From assembly GCA_003671195.1 (NCBI GenBank), contig QWPJ01000026.1, positions 1 to 36,565 on the forward strand: 36,565 bases of DNA, read 5' to 3'. The notes beneath the pieces are model-generated. The model was not told the DNA's origin. It worked only from the letters and a program-made list of their open reading frames with translations, and ran no database searches. Every line of letters begins with the position of its first letter. Positions within the stretch are counted from its first letter, which is position 1. Below are positions 13,990 through 23,070 of the stretch, piece by piece. This stretch comes from Planctomycetota bacterium. Its GTDB lineage: Bacteria; Planctomycetota; Planctomycetia; Pirellulales; Pirellulaceae. Position numbers and translations under genes: made by a program.

Positions 13990-16900
13990 AGAACATAAAC
14001 TCGTTCGAGCCGAGGATCGCATGGCACAACTCAGACCAGGCTGCAAGCGTCGCTTGCTCTTGGCTCCGATCGCCCGAGGCCATCGTCGAGTCCTTGCAGA
14101 ATTTCAAAAACTCCATGGCCGACTTCAGCTCGTCGATCTCGGATCGCGTCGGATCGTCAGCGGCCAAACCGAAGTCCACCGGACGCGAATAGGCAGCTAG
14201 AATCACCTGCCGATAACGTTCCGTGTCATCCTCGGGGACTTTGGCTATCCAATGCTCAGCCATCTTGAGCGCCTGCTCTTTGATCATCGGGGCATTGATC
14301 AGAAACAACGCTTGGGTCGCGACCGTCGAGTTCGAACGCTGGCCGGTGATGTCGTTCGGGTGCGGAAAATCAAAGACGCTCAGAATCTCCAACTCCCCAG
14401 AAGGTCGCTCCCGCTTGAGGGGCAAGTACACCGACCGGCGATTGCGTACTTGAGGATCGATTTTCCCTACCCATGTAGGGGGATTGACGTTTCCACCTAG
14501 CCCGGCGATGTTCCCCTCGAGATGCAAACCTAAGCTGGGGCCGCCACGGCCTTGATCCAACTGTCCGCTGAGCGTTAGGATCGAATCGCGGATCGATTCG
14601 GCCGTCATGCGACGCCGAGGCATGTGCCACAAGAGTCGATTGTCCGGATCGATCGACGCGGACTTGGGATCGTGATTCGAAGACATTCTATAGGTCTGCG
14701 AAAGGACCAGGCGCTCGATTGTCTTTTTGATCGACCAAGCGTCATCGAACTGCAAACGATTGGCAAGGAAGTCCAGAAGTTCTGGATGCGAGGGTTGCTC
14801 TCCATGCACTCCGAAGTAGTCGACCGTCCGCACGAGCCCTTGGCCGAATAGCTCCTTCCAAATGCGATTGACCATGACCCGCGAAGTCAGCGGATTCGAC
14901 GCGTCGGTCAGCCACTGAGCCAATTGCAAGCGACCGCTTTGTTCCTTGGTGATCCCGTATTGGGTCGAGACCGGAACGGCCCCGACAAATCCGCGAGGGA
15001 TCTTATCGCCGAGCGATTGAAAGTCCCCACGTTTGTAGATTCGGCAATCGGCAGGTTCAGGCAAATCGACCAGCGCGATGGCTCGCTGCTGATCGGGACG
15101 AGCGTCCTGTAGCCTTTGATCCAGGGCGAGAAGTTCACGCTCGATCTGCCCTGCGCGAGGATCCGCTGTGGCCCGTGGGCTGCCGCTGTAGAACTGGATT
15201 GCGAGGTTCGGTTGGTGCTCGGTCCCGCAATCGACCGCATGCGAATGGTTGATCCCGTTGCCGGTCCAACGAGGGATCGAGCACTTGGCATAGACGTTTT
15301 TGCCCGTATGGGCCTGGAGTCCCTGGGCCGAGCCACGTTGGCAATCGGAAAAATCCTCTTGGAAGATAGACTTGCCGTCGGAGATCGACGCGATCGAAAG
15401 GTCATCGATCGCCCCGCCAAATCGTCCCGTGTAAGCCATCGAGGTCAGATGGAGCTTGATAGGTCCGGTCCCATCTCCTTGGTATTCAAACGAGGTGGGT
15501 TGGAACGTCTGCGAATTTTCTTGGGACGACCAAGCCCCAGGCTGTGCCGTATGGTAGGCCAGAACGGTTCCATCGGAGCGAAGGACCTGAACCAAAACGC
15601 CGTCGGACGCTCGGGTGGCTTGGTTCGCATCGGCCCACACCGAAGGGCCGACGGAGAACGAAATCCGATATTGCTTTCCTTCTTGGTTGGCCTCCAGGCC
15701 GTTTTCCAACGTGATCGCGTTGGCTTGATCATCCTCAAAGCGTTTCGTGAATCGCTCGGATGCATCCTGTTTGTGCAGTCGTTCGAGTTCGATCGATAAC
15801 TGATTTTTTCTCTGACCGAGTTCTACAGATAGCCGATCAAAGGCCGCTTGGTCGGCGGGCGTGACCGGGAGCATGACATGGGAAATCTGACTCCACACCC
15901 CAGGCCCGTCGTAGCTCGTGGTTTTGGTGCTGTGAAAGATCCCTGCCAAGGCGTAATAATCGGCCGTCGGGACCGGATCGAATTTGTGATCGTGGCATCG
16001 AGCGCAAGCGAGTGTCTGGCCCAAAAATGTCTTGCCGATCTTGTCGATTTGATGGTCCACCACATCGGCAGCCAATTGACCTTTGATGTAGTTCTGCAGA
16101 GTCCAAGGTCCGATGGCAAGGAACCCCGTCGCAACGATCTGCTCGCGGTGCTCTTGTTCGTCGGCATAATCGAGCAAATCGCCTGCGATCTGCTCGCGGA
16201 TAAAGCGATCCAGCGGCTTATCCTTGTTGAATGCTTCGATCACATAATCGCGGTAACGCCAGGCATCTCGGATCAAGACATCCCCTTGGACGTCCGCTAG
16301 GTCGGCATAGCAGGCCAAGTCGAGCCAGTGCCTACCCCAATGGTCGCCAAAGGCCTGGGATTCGAGCAATCGATGAACCACGGTTTCTTCGGCCCGATCC
16401 GAGGTGTCCGAGGCAAAGGCCTCGAGTTCTGTTGACGTCGCTAGCAAGCCGGTCAAATCGAGTGTCACGCGGCGGAGCCACACGTTGCGAGATGATTTTT
16501 CAGCGGGGGTTAGTCCTGCGCGATCGAGTTTCTCAAGGACAAACGCATCGGCCTGGTCCAAGCACCATGCGGGATTCGAGGGAGTCGGGACGGCAGGGAG
16601 CTCGATAGGTCGCAAAGCCCAAAGTTTCGCAGGATCGATTGCAGGCCGTTGGGCTTGGCGGTGGTCGGCCGCTCCGTTTGCGATCCATCGGACGAGAATT
16701 TCGATTTCCTCGTCGGGAAGCTTTTGGTCCGGGGGCATTTCGTATCCCTCGTATCGGATCGCTGAGACGAGCAAGCTCTCCTCGGGCTTGGTGGCAACGA
16801 TTGCCGGACCACTTGAGCCACCGATCTGCCAACCCGATTTCGAGTCGAGGACAAGTCCCCCTTTGGCTTTGCCTGCAGCATGGCTATGGCAACTCAGGCA

Positions 16901-17050
16901 ACGTTTCTCGAGAATCGGTAGAACTTGCTCGACAAAGAACGCTTCGGGTTCCTCGGCCCTGGAAAGTCTCGGTGAGCACAGGCACCAGAGCAACGCGACG
17001 AGTAGGGCACCTAAGCGACCGAGTTTCAACACTTGGAATAGAGGTGTCAT
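13982..17050 (-). CDS. DUF1553/DUF1549 protein with planctomycete cytochrome C domain (PSCyt1-PSCyt2-PSD1)
   Basis: Large exported protein, 1022 aa from ATG 17050, where MTPLFQVLKLGRLGALLVAL forms a signal peptide ending near SRAEE. PSCyt1 follows with a haem-binding CLSCH at 51-55. Next is PSCyt2/DUF1549 (about 150-360), including WGRHWLDLACYAD and a second CARCH near 346-352. A beta-rich insert lies at about 430-580 (ITLENGLEAN... DDLSIAS). The C-terminal PSD1/DUF1553 part has TSRVMVNRIWKELFGQGLV and MTAESIRDSILTLSGQLD, ending NEFMFYE. The family is paired with DUF1501 proteins and is thought to act on extracellular substrates; the reaction is unknown. Four in-frame ATGs in 15-bp repeats precede 17050, so the true start may be 17065, 17080 or 17095. 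Confidence 0.92.
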   Translation of the reverse strand: MTPLFQVLKLGRLGALLVALLWCLCSPRLSRAEEPEAFFVEQVLPILEKRCLSCHSHAAGKAKGGLVLDSKSGWQIGGSSGPAIVATKPEESLLVSAIRYEGYEMPPDQKLPDEEIEILVRWIANGAADHRQAQRPAIDPAKLWALRPIELPAVPTPSNPAWCLDQADAFVLEKLDRAGLTPAEKSSRNVWLRRVTLDLTGLLATSTELEAFASDTSDRAEETVVHRLLESQAFGDHWGRHWLDLACYADLADVQGDVLIRDAWRYRDYVIEAFNKDKPLDRFIREQIAGDLLDYADEQEHREQIVATGFLAIGPWTLQNYIKGQLAADVVDHQIDKIGKTFLGQTLACARCHDHKFDPVPTADYYALAGIFHSTKTTSYDGPGVWSQISHVMLPVTPADQAAFDRLSVELGQRKNQLSIELERLHKQDASERFTKRFEDDQANAITLENGLEANQEGKQYRISFSVGPSVWADANQATRASDGVLVQVLRSDGTVLAYHTAQPGAWSSQENSQTFQPTSFEYQGDGTGPIKLHLTSMAYTGRFGGAIDDLSIASISDGKSIFQEDFSDCQRGSAQGLQAHTGKNVYAKCSIPRWTGNGINHSHAVDCGTEHQPNLAIQFYSGSPRATADPRAGQIERELLALDQRLQDARPDQQRAIALVDLPEPADCRIYKRGDFQSLGDKIPRGFVGAVPVSTQYGITKEQSGRLQLAQWLTDASNPLTSRVMVNRIWKELFGQGLVRTVDYFGVHGEQPSHPELLDFLANRLQFDDAWSIKKTIERLVLSQTYRMSSNHDPKSASIDPDNRLLWHMPRRRMTAESIRDSILTLSGQLDQGRGGPSLGLHLEGNIAGLGGNVNPPTWVGKIDPQVRNRRSVYLPLKRERPSGELEILSVFDFPHPNDITGQRSNSTVATQALFLINAPMIKEQALKMAEHWIAKVPEDDTERYRQVILAAYSRPVDFGLAADDPTRSEIDELKSAMEFLKFCKDSTMASGDRSQEQATLAAWSELCHAILGSNEFMFYE

Positions 17051-17101
17051 GCGATTGGTTGCCATGCGATTAGCTGCCATGCGATTGGTTACCATGCGAT
17101 T
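17051..17101 (-). repeat. 15-bp tandem repeats carrying in-frame ATG codons
   Basis: Read leftward, units of the form ATGGTAACCAATCGC, ATGGCAGCTAATCGC and ATGGCAACCAATCGC follow one another, and the next ATG is the chosen DUF1553 start at 17050. Each unit is five codons and offers one in-frame ATG (17095, 17080, 17065). The array occupies the whole gap after the upstream isomerase stop codon at 17100. Confidence 0.85.
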
Positions 17102-18020
17102 AGGAGCACAGCGATTCAAAGACGCTGTGGTTCTCGAGCATGGCAGCAGGGATGTCGGGGGGGGTAGCGCCGTCCTCCATCAGGCACCAGCCGGTGAAAC
17201 CTTTGGCCTGAGAGGCTTTGAGTTTCTTGAAGAGGGCAGGCCAGGGGTAATCGACTTTTCCGGGGCGCAGGTCGTGGATATGGACCGTACCGAGCCAGGG
17301 AGCGAGGGCATCGAAATTCGCATCGAAACCGGGTCCTGACAAGTCGGTTGGATTGCAGTTCCAGCAGACGACTACATTGGGATGGTCTGCAACTTCCATG
17401 ATGCGTTTCATGTTGGGGATTTCCTGCGTCCCTTTGCCATGGACCTCGAGCCGAATCTGTTGGTTGGCTTTGGCGGCGTATTGACCGACGATTTGCAAGG
17501 ACTTGCCGATCTGTTCGAGTGTTTTCTCGACGGGGACTTCCGAGGGGAGTCCATTCGGGCGAACTTTCACACCGCTGCCTCCGAGCTCGGCCGAAAGGTC
17601 GATGAAAGCTTTGGTCTCGTCGATGTTCTTTTCTACGACCGAGGGGCTCACAGCGTGGTATTCGCAAGCGCTGCCTAGCCCCACGAGCGCGACCGGAGAG
17701 TCGGCGAAGCGTTTTTTGGCCTCCGATCGTTGTGCAGGATTCATGCTCGGTTCGACACCGTGGCGGTGCGTGCTGCGCAATTCGACCCCGGCGTAGTGGG
17801 TTCGCTTGCAGACATCGAGCAAGTCGACCAGCGAGAGATCCTTGCCCCATTGGTACGTCACCAATCCGAGCTTAAGCGGCACGGCTGCCAAGGGGGACAT
17901 TCCAAACGCGTGGGAGCCCCACATCGGCGTCATGGCTCCGAGCGACCAGGCCATCGTTCGAGTCATTATTTCCCGCCGGGAGGGTCGACCGAAGGGTTCG
18001 GTCGCGTCGAATTCGAACAT
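17100..18020 (-). CDS. Sugar phosphate isomerase/epimerase-like TIM-barrel protein
   Basis: 306-aa protein of the xylose-isomerase-like TIM-barrel superfamily (AP-endonuclease-2 type). The N-terminus has SRREIMTRTMAWSLGAM, a Tat-like leader of the kind many planctomycete TIM-barrel and oxidoreductase proteins carry, so it may act in the periplasm. Barrel features visible are KLGLVTYQWG (first strand), YAGVELRSTHRHG, GSGVKVRPNG, IRLEVHGKG, NVVVCWNCNPTD, GTVHIHDLR and GWCLMEDG, with the acidic and His residues at strand ends that usually bind a divalent metal. The substrate is not predictable. It is the first gene of the leftward operon leading into the DUF1553-DUF1501 pair, 49 nt before the next start. 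Confidence 0.85.
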   Translation of the reverse strand: MFEFDATEPFGRPSRREIMTRTMAWSLGAMTPMWGSHAFGMSPLAAVPLKLGLVTYQWGKDLSLVDLLDVCKRTHYAGVELRSTHRHGVEPSMNPAQRSEAKKRFADSPVALVGLGSACEYHAVSPSVVEKNIDETKAFIDLSAELGGSGVKVRPNGLPSEVPVEKTLEQIGKSLQIVGQYAAKANQQIRLEVHGKGTQEIPNMKRIMEVADHPNVVVCWNCNPTDLSGPGFDANFDALAPWLGTVHIHDLRPGKVDYPWPALFKKLKASQAKGFTGWCLMEDGATPPDIPAAMLENHSVFESLCS

Positions 18021-18180
18021 GCGATGGGCTCCGTAGCAAAAAAGCGAACTGCCGAAAGTGGGCGTTTTGCGTCCGAGCCACGCTCAAGGAAACGCTGAAG
18101 GGATCGAATTTACACAAGTCGAAAGGGACAATCAAGCATGAAGTGCAAGCACGAAGGGCTGCATTGGAAGGACCGATCGC

Positions 18181-18263
18181 GATCCTGATCGATCCTGATC
18201 GATCCTGATCGATCCTAATCGGTCCTAATCGGTCCTAATCGGTCAAAGTCGGTCAAAGTCGAG
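18181..18263. repeat. Eight 10-bp direct repeats between divergent genes
   Basis: Consecutive 10-mers run gatcctgatc three times, gatcctaatc once, ggtcctaatc twice and ggtcaaagtc twice, with degeneration to gtcgag at the end. The period is exactly 10 bp, close to one helical turn. The array lies between the leftward isomerase (start 18020) and the helicase start (18344), and the rest of 18021-18343 shows no gene. Confidence 0.92.
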
Positions 18264-18343
18264 ACAAAACATGCCTTTTGGAGTATGCTCTAGGGGCGTT
18301 TTGCGGTCCGATCCGTCGACTTGGTTTTTCCCAGGCCCTTTGC

Positions 18344-20458
18344 ATGAGCGAGTTGGATTTCGAGTCGATTCTAGGCCCCGGGGGGAGCATCTCCAGGCGG
18401 ATCCCCAATTACGAACTGCGTCGAGAGCAACTTCAGATGGCTCATGCGGTCTCGCGAGCCTTGGCAGACCGCAAGCATTTGATTGTCGAAGCCGGCACCG
18501 GCGTGGGTAAAAGTTTCGGGTACCTTGTTCCGGCCATCCTGTTTGCGACCTCCGACGAAGCGGCTCTGGAAGCCCAAGCTCAAGCTCAAGCCGAGCAACA
18601 GTCTCCAGCCGCCCAGCGCCCCAACGAGGACGAGGATCCCAAAGTCCGTCGCATCGTGATCAGCACGCACACGATCAGCCTTCAGGAGCAGTTGATCGGC
18701 AAGGATCTGCCGCTACTTAACGCCGTGATTCCCCGCGAATTCACGTCGGTCTTGGTCAAAGGGCGGAGCAATTATCTATCGCGTCGGCGGATGAAGGTCG
18801 CCGATTCGCGACTCGCGAGTTTGCTCTATGACGATCGCGACTTCGAGCAGTACGAGGAGATTCAGCGTTGGGTCGGATCGACTTCCGATGGAAGTTTATC
18901 GAGCTTGCCGTTTCGTCCGAGCGGAATTCTCTGGGACGAGTTGTCCAGCGATTCGGGCAACTGCATGGGTCGCAAATGCCCGACCTTCGATAGCTGTTTT
19001 TACTATGCGGCCCGCCGCCGTGTGGCCAATGCGAAGATTTTGGTAGTCAACCATGCCCTCTTTTTCAGCGATCTTGCCGTGCGAGCCCAGGGTGGGAGTT
19101 TTCTGCCGAACTACCACGCGGTGATTTTCGACGAGTGCCACACGATGGAGAGCGTCGCCGGGGAGCATTTAGGGTTGACCATCAGCAATTCTCAAATCGA
19201 TTACACGCTGCGCAAACTCTACAACCCGCGCAACGACAAAGGGACCTTGGTCTCCTTGGGTTTACGGCAACTGATGCAACTGAGTTTTGGGTGCATGGAG
19301 TCGCTCGATGATTTCGTCGGAGCCTTTCTGGCCTGGGCCGAAGTTCGATCGCCTCAGAACGGGCGGCTTCGGACCCCTGTTTCGGTAGAGACGGATTTGT
19401 GCAAGAAATTGCGCGAGCTATCGGCTGAACTGGAACGCTATGGAAAGGACCTTAAGGACACCAACGTCAAACTGGACATGATGTCCGCATCGAACCGCTT
19501 GGCTGGATTGGCCAACAGTTTAGAGACGTGGCTCCTGCAAAAAGAGACCGGATCGGTCTACTGGTTCGAGAAAAAAGAGACCCGCGGCACGGGCCGGATC
19601 TTTACCCGTCTGACACTCCGATGCAGCCCGTTGGATGTCGGCAACTACTTGCGCGAGCATCTCTTTCAGAAGGTCCCGAGTGTCATCATGACCAGCGCGA
19701 CGATCGCGACCAAACAGACCGCATCGACCGAGCCGACTCAAGCCAAAAAAGACGACCCTGCGTTTGAGTTCTATCAGCGACGCATCGGTGCCCAGGGAGC
19801 ACCCACTCTGCAGGTCGGTTCGCCATTCGATTACCCGAGACTTGCGCAATTGCACATGCTGTCCGATCTGCCCGATCCGTCCGCAGAGAAGATCAAATAC
19901 GAGGACGCCATCATCCCTGCCTTGAAGTACTACATCGGGCGATTCGATGGACATGCCTTTGTGCTATTTACCTCTTACGATTCCTTGCGTCGCTGCAGTC
20001 AGGCGCTCGGCCCCTGGATGAGCCAGCAAGGACTAGCGACGTATTCGCAAGCCGATGGAACACCCCGAACCGAACTTCTCAATGCCTTCAAGGAGCATCC
20101 TCGGGGGGTCCTATTCGGTGCCGAGAGCTTTTGGCAAGGAGTCGATGTGCCCGGCGATGCGCTCAAATTGGTCGTCATCACCAAGTTGCCTTTTAGCGTC
20201 CCGGACCATCCGTTGCTCGAGGCGCGTCTCGAATCGATCCGACAGGCCGGCGGCAACCCGTTTCGCGACTTCCAACTACCCGAGGCCGTGATCAAATTCC
20301 GGCAGGGCTTCGGACGCTTGATTCGGACCGCCACCGACTCGGGAATCGTATTGGTTACCGATCCTCGCATGTCCACGAAACCCTACGGATCGACGTTCGT
20401 GTCCTCGCTGCCCGATTGCCCGAAGAAAACCATTTCGGCCAAGCAATTCAAGGCCTAG
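18344..20458 (+). CDS. dinG: DinG/XPD-family superfamily 2 DNA helicase
   Basis: 704-aa ATP-dependent 5'-3' helicase of the Rad3/XPD/DinG group, acting on damaged or structured DNA. I chose ATG 18344 (MSELDFESILG); the frame from 18278 adds a leader without similarity. Walker A is AGTGVGKS (50-57), motif Ia STHTISLQEQL is at 108-117, Walker B is DECH 263-266, and the C-terminal motifs GAESFWQGVDVPG and RQGFGRLIR are intact. The Fe-S region is unusual. C207, C212 and C218 have the C-x4-C-x5-C spacing of the last three cluster ligands, but where family members have the first Cys (KGRSNYLC) this protein has Ser146 (KGRSNYLSRRR). A 40-aa Ala/Gln/Glu-rich insert follows Walker A (about 70-100). 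The gene converges with the ABC-F gene, 7 nt apart. Confidence 0.9.
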   Translation: MSELDFESILGPGGSISRRIPNYELRREQLQMAHAVSRALADRKHLIVEAGTGVGKSFGYLVPAILFATSDEAALEAQAQAQAEQQSPAAQRPNEDEDPKVRRIVISTHTISLQEQLIGKDLPLLNAVIPREFTSVLVKGRSNYLSRRRMKVADSRLASLLYDDRDFEQYEEIQRWVGSTSDGSLSSLPFRPSGILWDELSSDSGNCMGRKCPTFDSCFYYAARRRVANAKILVVNHALFFSDLAVRAQGGSFLPNYHAVIFDECHTMESVAGEHLGLTISNSQIDYTLRKLYNPRNDKGTLVSLGLRQLMQLSFGCMESLDDFVGAFLAWAEVRSPQNGRLRTPVSVETDLCKKLRELSAELERYGKDLKDTNVKLDMMSASNRLAGLANSLETWLLQKETGSVYWFEKKETRGTGRIFTRLTLRCSPLDVGNYLREHLFQKVPSVIMTSATIATKQTASTEPTQAKKDDPAFEFYQRRIGAQGAPTLQVGSPFDYPRLAQLHMLSDLPDPSAEKIKYEDAIIPALKYYIGRFDGHAFVLFTSYDSLRRCSQALGPWMSQQGLATYSQADGTPRTELLNAFKEHPRGVLFGAESFWQGVDVPGDALKLVVITKLPFSVPDHPLLEARLESIRQAGGNPFRDFQLPEAVIKFRQGFGRLIRTATDSGIVLVTDPRMSTKPYGSTFVSSLPDCPKKTISAKQFKA

Positions 20459-20465
20459 CGGATGG

Positions 20466-22352
20466 CTAGCGATTTTCGAGCCATTCGAGTCTTGCATAAG
20501 CCGCGATTAGATCGCTCTCGAGCGACTCCATCCGCTTGGCATCCTGGGCCAACTCGCTTGCAGGTAGCTTGAAATACTCCGGAGTCGACATTTTTTCGTG
20601 CAAGGAGTCTTTCTGGAGTTCGATCGCTTCGATTTTGCTCGGAAGGGTTTCGAGCTCGAGCTTTTCTTTGTAGCTGAGCCTAGATGCGGCGGATTTCTCG
20701 GCTGCTTTTGCTGGTGCTTTCTCGGGAACTTTCTCGGTAACTTTTTCTGCTGGCTTTTCGGGGTTCTTTTCGGGGTTCTTTTCGGCGGGGGCTCTGGAGG
20801 ACGATCCTCCGGATTTCTTGGATCCTTTGCCGCCCGAAGCGCTTTCCTTTTGGACTTTGCTCTGTCTGAGCCAGTCATCGTATCCGCCGACGTATTCGCG
20901 GATCCCGCCGGGTTCAAAAACGATCATGCTTGTGACGACATTGTTGAGAAACGCGCGGTCGTGGCTGACGACCAATAAGGTTCCTTCGTAGTCGACGAGA
21001 CGATCTTCGAGGATCTCTAGGGATTCGGCGTCCAAGTCGTTTGTCGGCTCATCCATCACCAGCAGGTTGGCTGGTTGAGCGAAGAGTTTCGCAAGCAGCA
21101 ATCGATTCCGTTGGCCACCGGAGAAGAACTGGATCTTTGAGCGCGCTTCCTCGGGGGTGAACAGGAACTCCTGAAGGTAGCCGATCACATGCTTGTTCCT
21201 GCCGTTGACCGTAATGGTCGTTCTGCCGACACCGACGTTTTCTTCGGCTGTCAGATTTGGATCGAGCACATCGCGGTTTTGGTCGAAGTAAGCGATTTGG
21301 AGGTTGGTGCCGAGGCGGACGTTTCCGCTGGTGGAGGCAAGTTCCCCGAGGATGCCTTTGAGGAGCGTTGACTTGCCGGCCCCGTTGCGACCGAGGATTC
21401 CAATTTTGTCACCGCGCATGATGGTCAGGTCCAGAGACTTGACCATCGTTCGATCGCCGTATCCGAAGGAGGCTTCTTGCAGATCGCAAACCAGCATGCC
21501 GCTTCGGTCTCCCGAATCGATCGCCAGTCCCATCGAACCGGACTTTCGAGGGCGCCCGACGCGCTCTTTGCGCATCGCCTCAAGTCGCCTGACGCGGCCT
21601 TCGTTGCGTGTTCGACGCGCTTTGATCCCGGTACGAATCCAAGCTTCTTCGATCGCAAGTTTTTTGTCGAACAGTGCGTCTTGTTTTTCCTGCGCCAACA
21701 ACGCCTGTTCTTTGCGTTTGAGAAACGTCTCGTAATCGCATTCCCAATCGAAGAGTTTGCCCCGATCGATCTCGAGGATCCGATTGGCGATCTTGGTCAA
21801 AAATGCGCGATCGTGCGTGATGAAGATCAGCGTCTCAGAGAATCCGGCGAGAAACGTCTCTAGCCACAGAATCGAGTCGATGTCCAGGTGGTTCGTCGGC
21901 TCGTCGAGCAGCAATACATCCGGGGAGCCGACGACCGCTTTGCCCAAAAGCGTGCGTCGTTTCAGGCCGATCGATAAACTGCTGAAGTCCGCATGGGGGT
22001 CCAAATGAAGTTGCTCGAAGACGCGTTCGAGAGCTTGGTCTTTCATCCACTCGTTTTCGGGTAGCTCATAGTCCTCGGGTAGTCCACTCGATACGATCTC
22101 AAGGACGGTTCCACTGGTTCCAGCCGGCACGTCCTGAGGGACCGACGCGATCTTCAAACCGGCTTCCAACTCGATCCTGCCACTCTCGGGCCGCTCGAGT
22201 CCCAAGAGCATTCTCAGCAGGGTCGTTTTGCCCGAACCGTTTCGACCCAAGAGCCCAATCTTGTCCCCCCGCTCGACGCGTGCCGATACCTGATCCAAAA
22301 GCAATGGACCGCGAAAACCAACCGAAATATTCTCCAACGCAATCTGCGACAT
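20466..22352 (-). CDS. uup: ABC-F family ATPase, Uup-like
   Basis: 628-aa soluble protein with two ABC ATPase domains and no membrane part, typical of ribosome-associated ABC-F factors. The first domain has Walker A GRNGSGKT at 36-43 and LLLDEPTNHLD; the second has GRNGAGKS at 321-328, FSGGQRNR and LLVMDEPTNDLD. A charged linker between the domains (EEAWIRTGIKARRTRNEGRV) is the P-site tRNA-interaction motif region. The C-terminal extension is a Lys/Glu/Pro/Ala-rich segment with repeated EK-x-P-EK units, followed by a coiled coil (LETLPSKIEAIELQ...LIAAYARLEWLE) as in Uup. AAGGG lies 6 nt before the ATG. It follows the NTF2-like gene by 33 nt. The exact ABC-F subgroup is inferred from the coiled-coil tail. 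Confidence 0.92.
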   Translation of the reverse strand: MSQIALENISVGFRGPLLLDQVSARVERGDKIGLLGRNGSGKTTLLRMLLGLERPESGRIELEAGLKIASVPQDVPAGTSGTVLEIVSSGLPEDYELPENEWMKDQALERVFEQLHLDPHADFSSLSIGLKRRTLLGKAVVGSPDVLLLDEPTNHLDIDSILWLETFLAGFSETLIFITHDRAFLTKIANRILEIDRGKLFDWECDYETFLKRKEQALLAQEKQDALFDKKLAIEEAWIRTGIKARRTRNEGRVRRLEAMRKERVGRPRKSGSMGLAIDSGDRSGMLVCDLQEASFGYGDRTMVKSLDLTIMRGDKIGILGRNGAGKSTLLKGILGELASTSGNVRLGTNLQIAYFDQNRDVLDPNLTAEENVGVGRTTITVNGRNKHVIGYLQEFLFTPEEARSKIQFFSGGQRNRLLLAKLFAQPANLLVMDEPTNDLDAESLEILEDRLVDYEGTLLVVSHDRAFLNNVVTSMIVFEPGGIREYVGGYDDWLRQSKVQKESASGGKGSKKSGGSSSRAPAEKNPEKNPEKPAEKVTEKVPEKAPAKAAEKSAASRLSYKEKLELETLPSKIEAIELQKDSLHEKMSTPEYFKLPASELAQDAKRMESLESDLIAAYARLEWLENR

Positions 22353-22385
22353 GCAAAACCCTTTTCGTCGTAGGCCCCGGAGGGG

Positions 22386-22946
22386 CTAGTTCGGTTCGGT
22401 GAGCAAAGAACTGTGGTCGTGCACAATCTTCCACTCGCCATCGATCCTCTTCCATACCAAGGAAAAGTTACCGCGTGCCGGTTTGTCTTTTTCCAATTTC
22501 CAATTCCCAAGCGTCAATGCCGCGTGCTCATCGATCTGGCTCGTTTCCAGTGCATCAAACGTCAACTGGCCCATCGCGGCCCGGTCTGGATACCTGCTTT
22601 TGTACCGCTCGTACGTCGCTTGCCAACCGCGGGTCGTCTTGCCCCCGGACGAGAAGGTCAAGGCCTCGTCGTTCCAATAGGCATCCATGAACTGGCGGAT
22701 ATCCCCCTGATTCCAAGCATTTTGCTGGACCGCTAGGATTCCGTGCAAGCGATCCCCGAGGCCATCGGCAAGCCGGCCAGAATCCCCAGTCGACTCAGCG
22801 ATTTGACTCGACTCGGCGATACCTGTCGGCGCGCTCCGGACGAAGGAATCCGGCACTCCGATGAGCCATGAAAACACCAGGAATCCACCCGCCCAAGCGA
22901 GCAGGGGCTTTAAAAACACTGGAAAGAACTGAGATTTCTCGCTCAT
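22386..22946 (-). CDS. Membrane-anchored NTF2/SnoaL-like (DUF4440-type) protein
   Basis: 186-aa protein from ATG 22946 (MSEKSQFFPVFLKPLLAWAG), with an N-terminal hydrophobic segment that is either a signal anchor or an uncleaved signal peptide. After a low-complexity linker (about 45-75), residues 75-186 match the YybH/SnoaL-like cone fold: ILAVQQNAWNQGDIRQFMDAYWNDEALTF, GWQATYERYKSRYPD, MGQLTFDALE and FSLVWKRIDGEWKIVHDHSS. Such domains bind small molecules or act as isomerases; no catalytic role can be assigned. It precedes the ABC-F gene on the same strand, and its stop codon sits in a small GCCCC/GGGGC hairpin (22374-22386). Confidence 0.82.
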   Translation of the reverse strand: MSEKSQFFPVFLKPLLAWAGGFLVFSWLIGVPDSFVRSAPTGIAESSQIAESTGDSGRLADGLGDRLHGILAVQQNAWNQGDIRQFMDAYWNDEALTFSSGGKTTRGWQATYERYKSRYPDRAAMGQLTFDALETSQIDEHAALTLGNWKLEKDKPARGNFSLVWKRIDGEWKIVHDHSSLLTEPN

Positions 22947-23050
22947 CGTGCGCACCTTCAAAGCCGTCGTATCTCCGAAGCCCATCATTTCTGACGCCCG
23001 ATGTTGTAACCTTCGTCGATCGCATCAGGAAGGGGCAGAAACGTTCTAAA

Positions 23051-23070
23051 TATCCACAGAGGTATCCACA
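23051..23070 (+). promoter_or_regulatory. Two DnaA-box-like sites in direct repeat
   Basis: TATCCACA at 23051-23058 and again at 23063-23070, 12 bp apart and both followed by GAGG. Each matches the DnaA box consensus TTATNCACA at 8 of 9 positions, with the first T replaced by A or G. They lie in the divergent gap (22947-23230) between the NTF2-like gene and metK. Confidence 0.5.

Noticed and set aside
17051-17119. DUF1553 start at 17119
   Set aside because: It would overlap the upstream isomerase coding sequence by 20 bp and puts repeat-encoded residues ahead of a normal signal peptide; a start in or after the repeats is more likely.
22374-22386. GCCCC-GGA-GGGGC hairpin considered as terminator between the NTF2-like and ABC-F genes
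   Set aside because: It includes the stop codon, is short and has no T tract after it in the transcribed direction.
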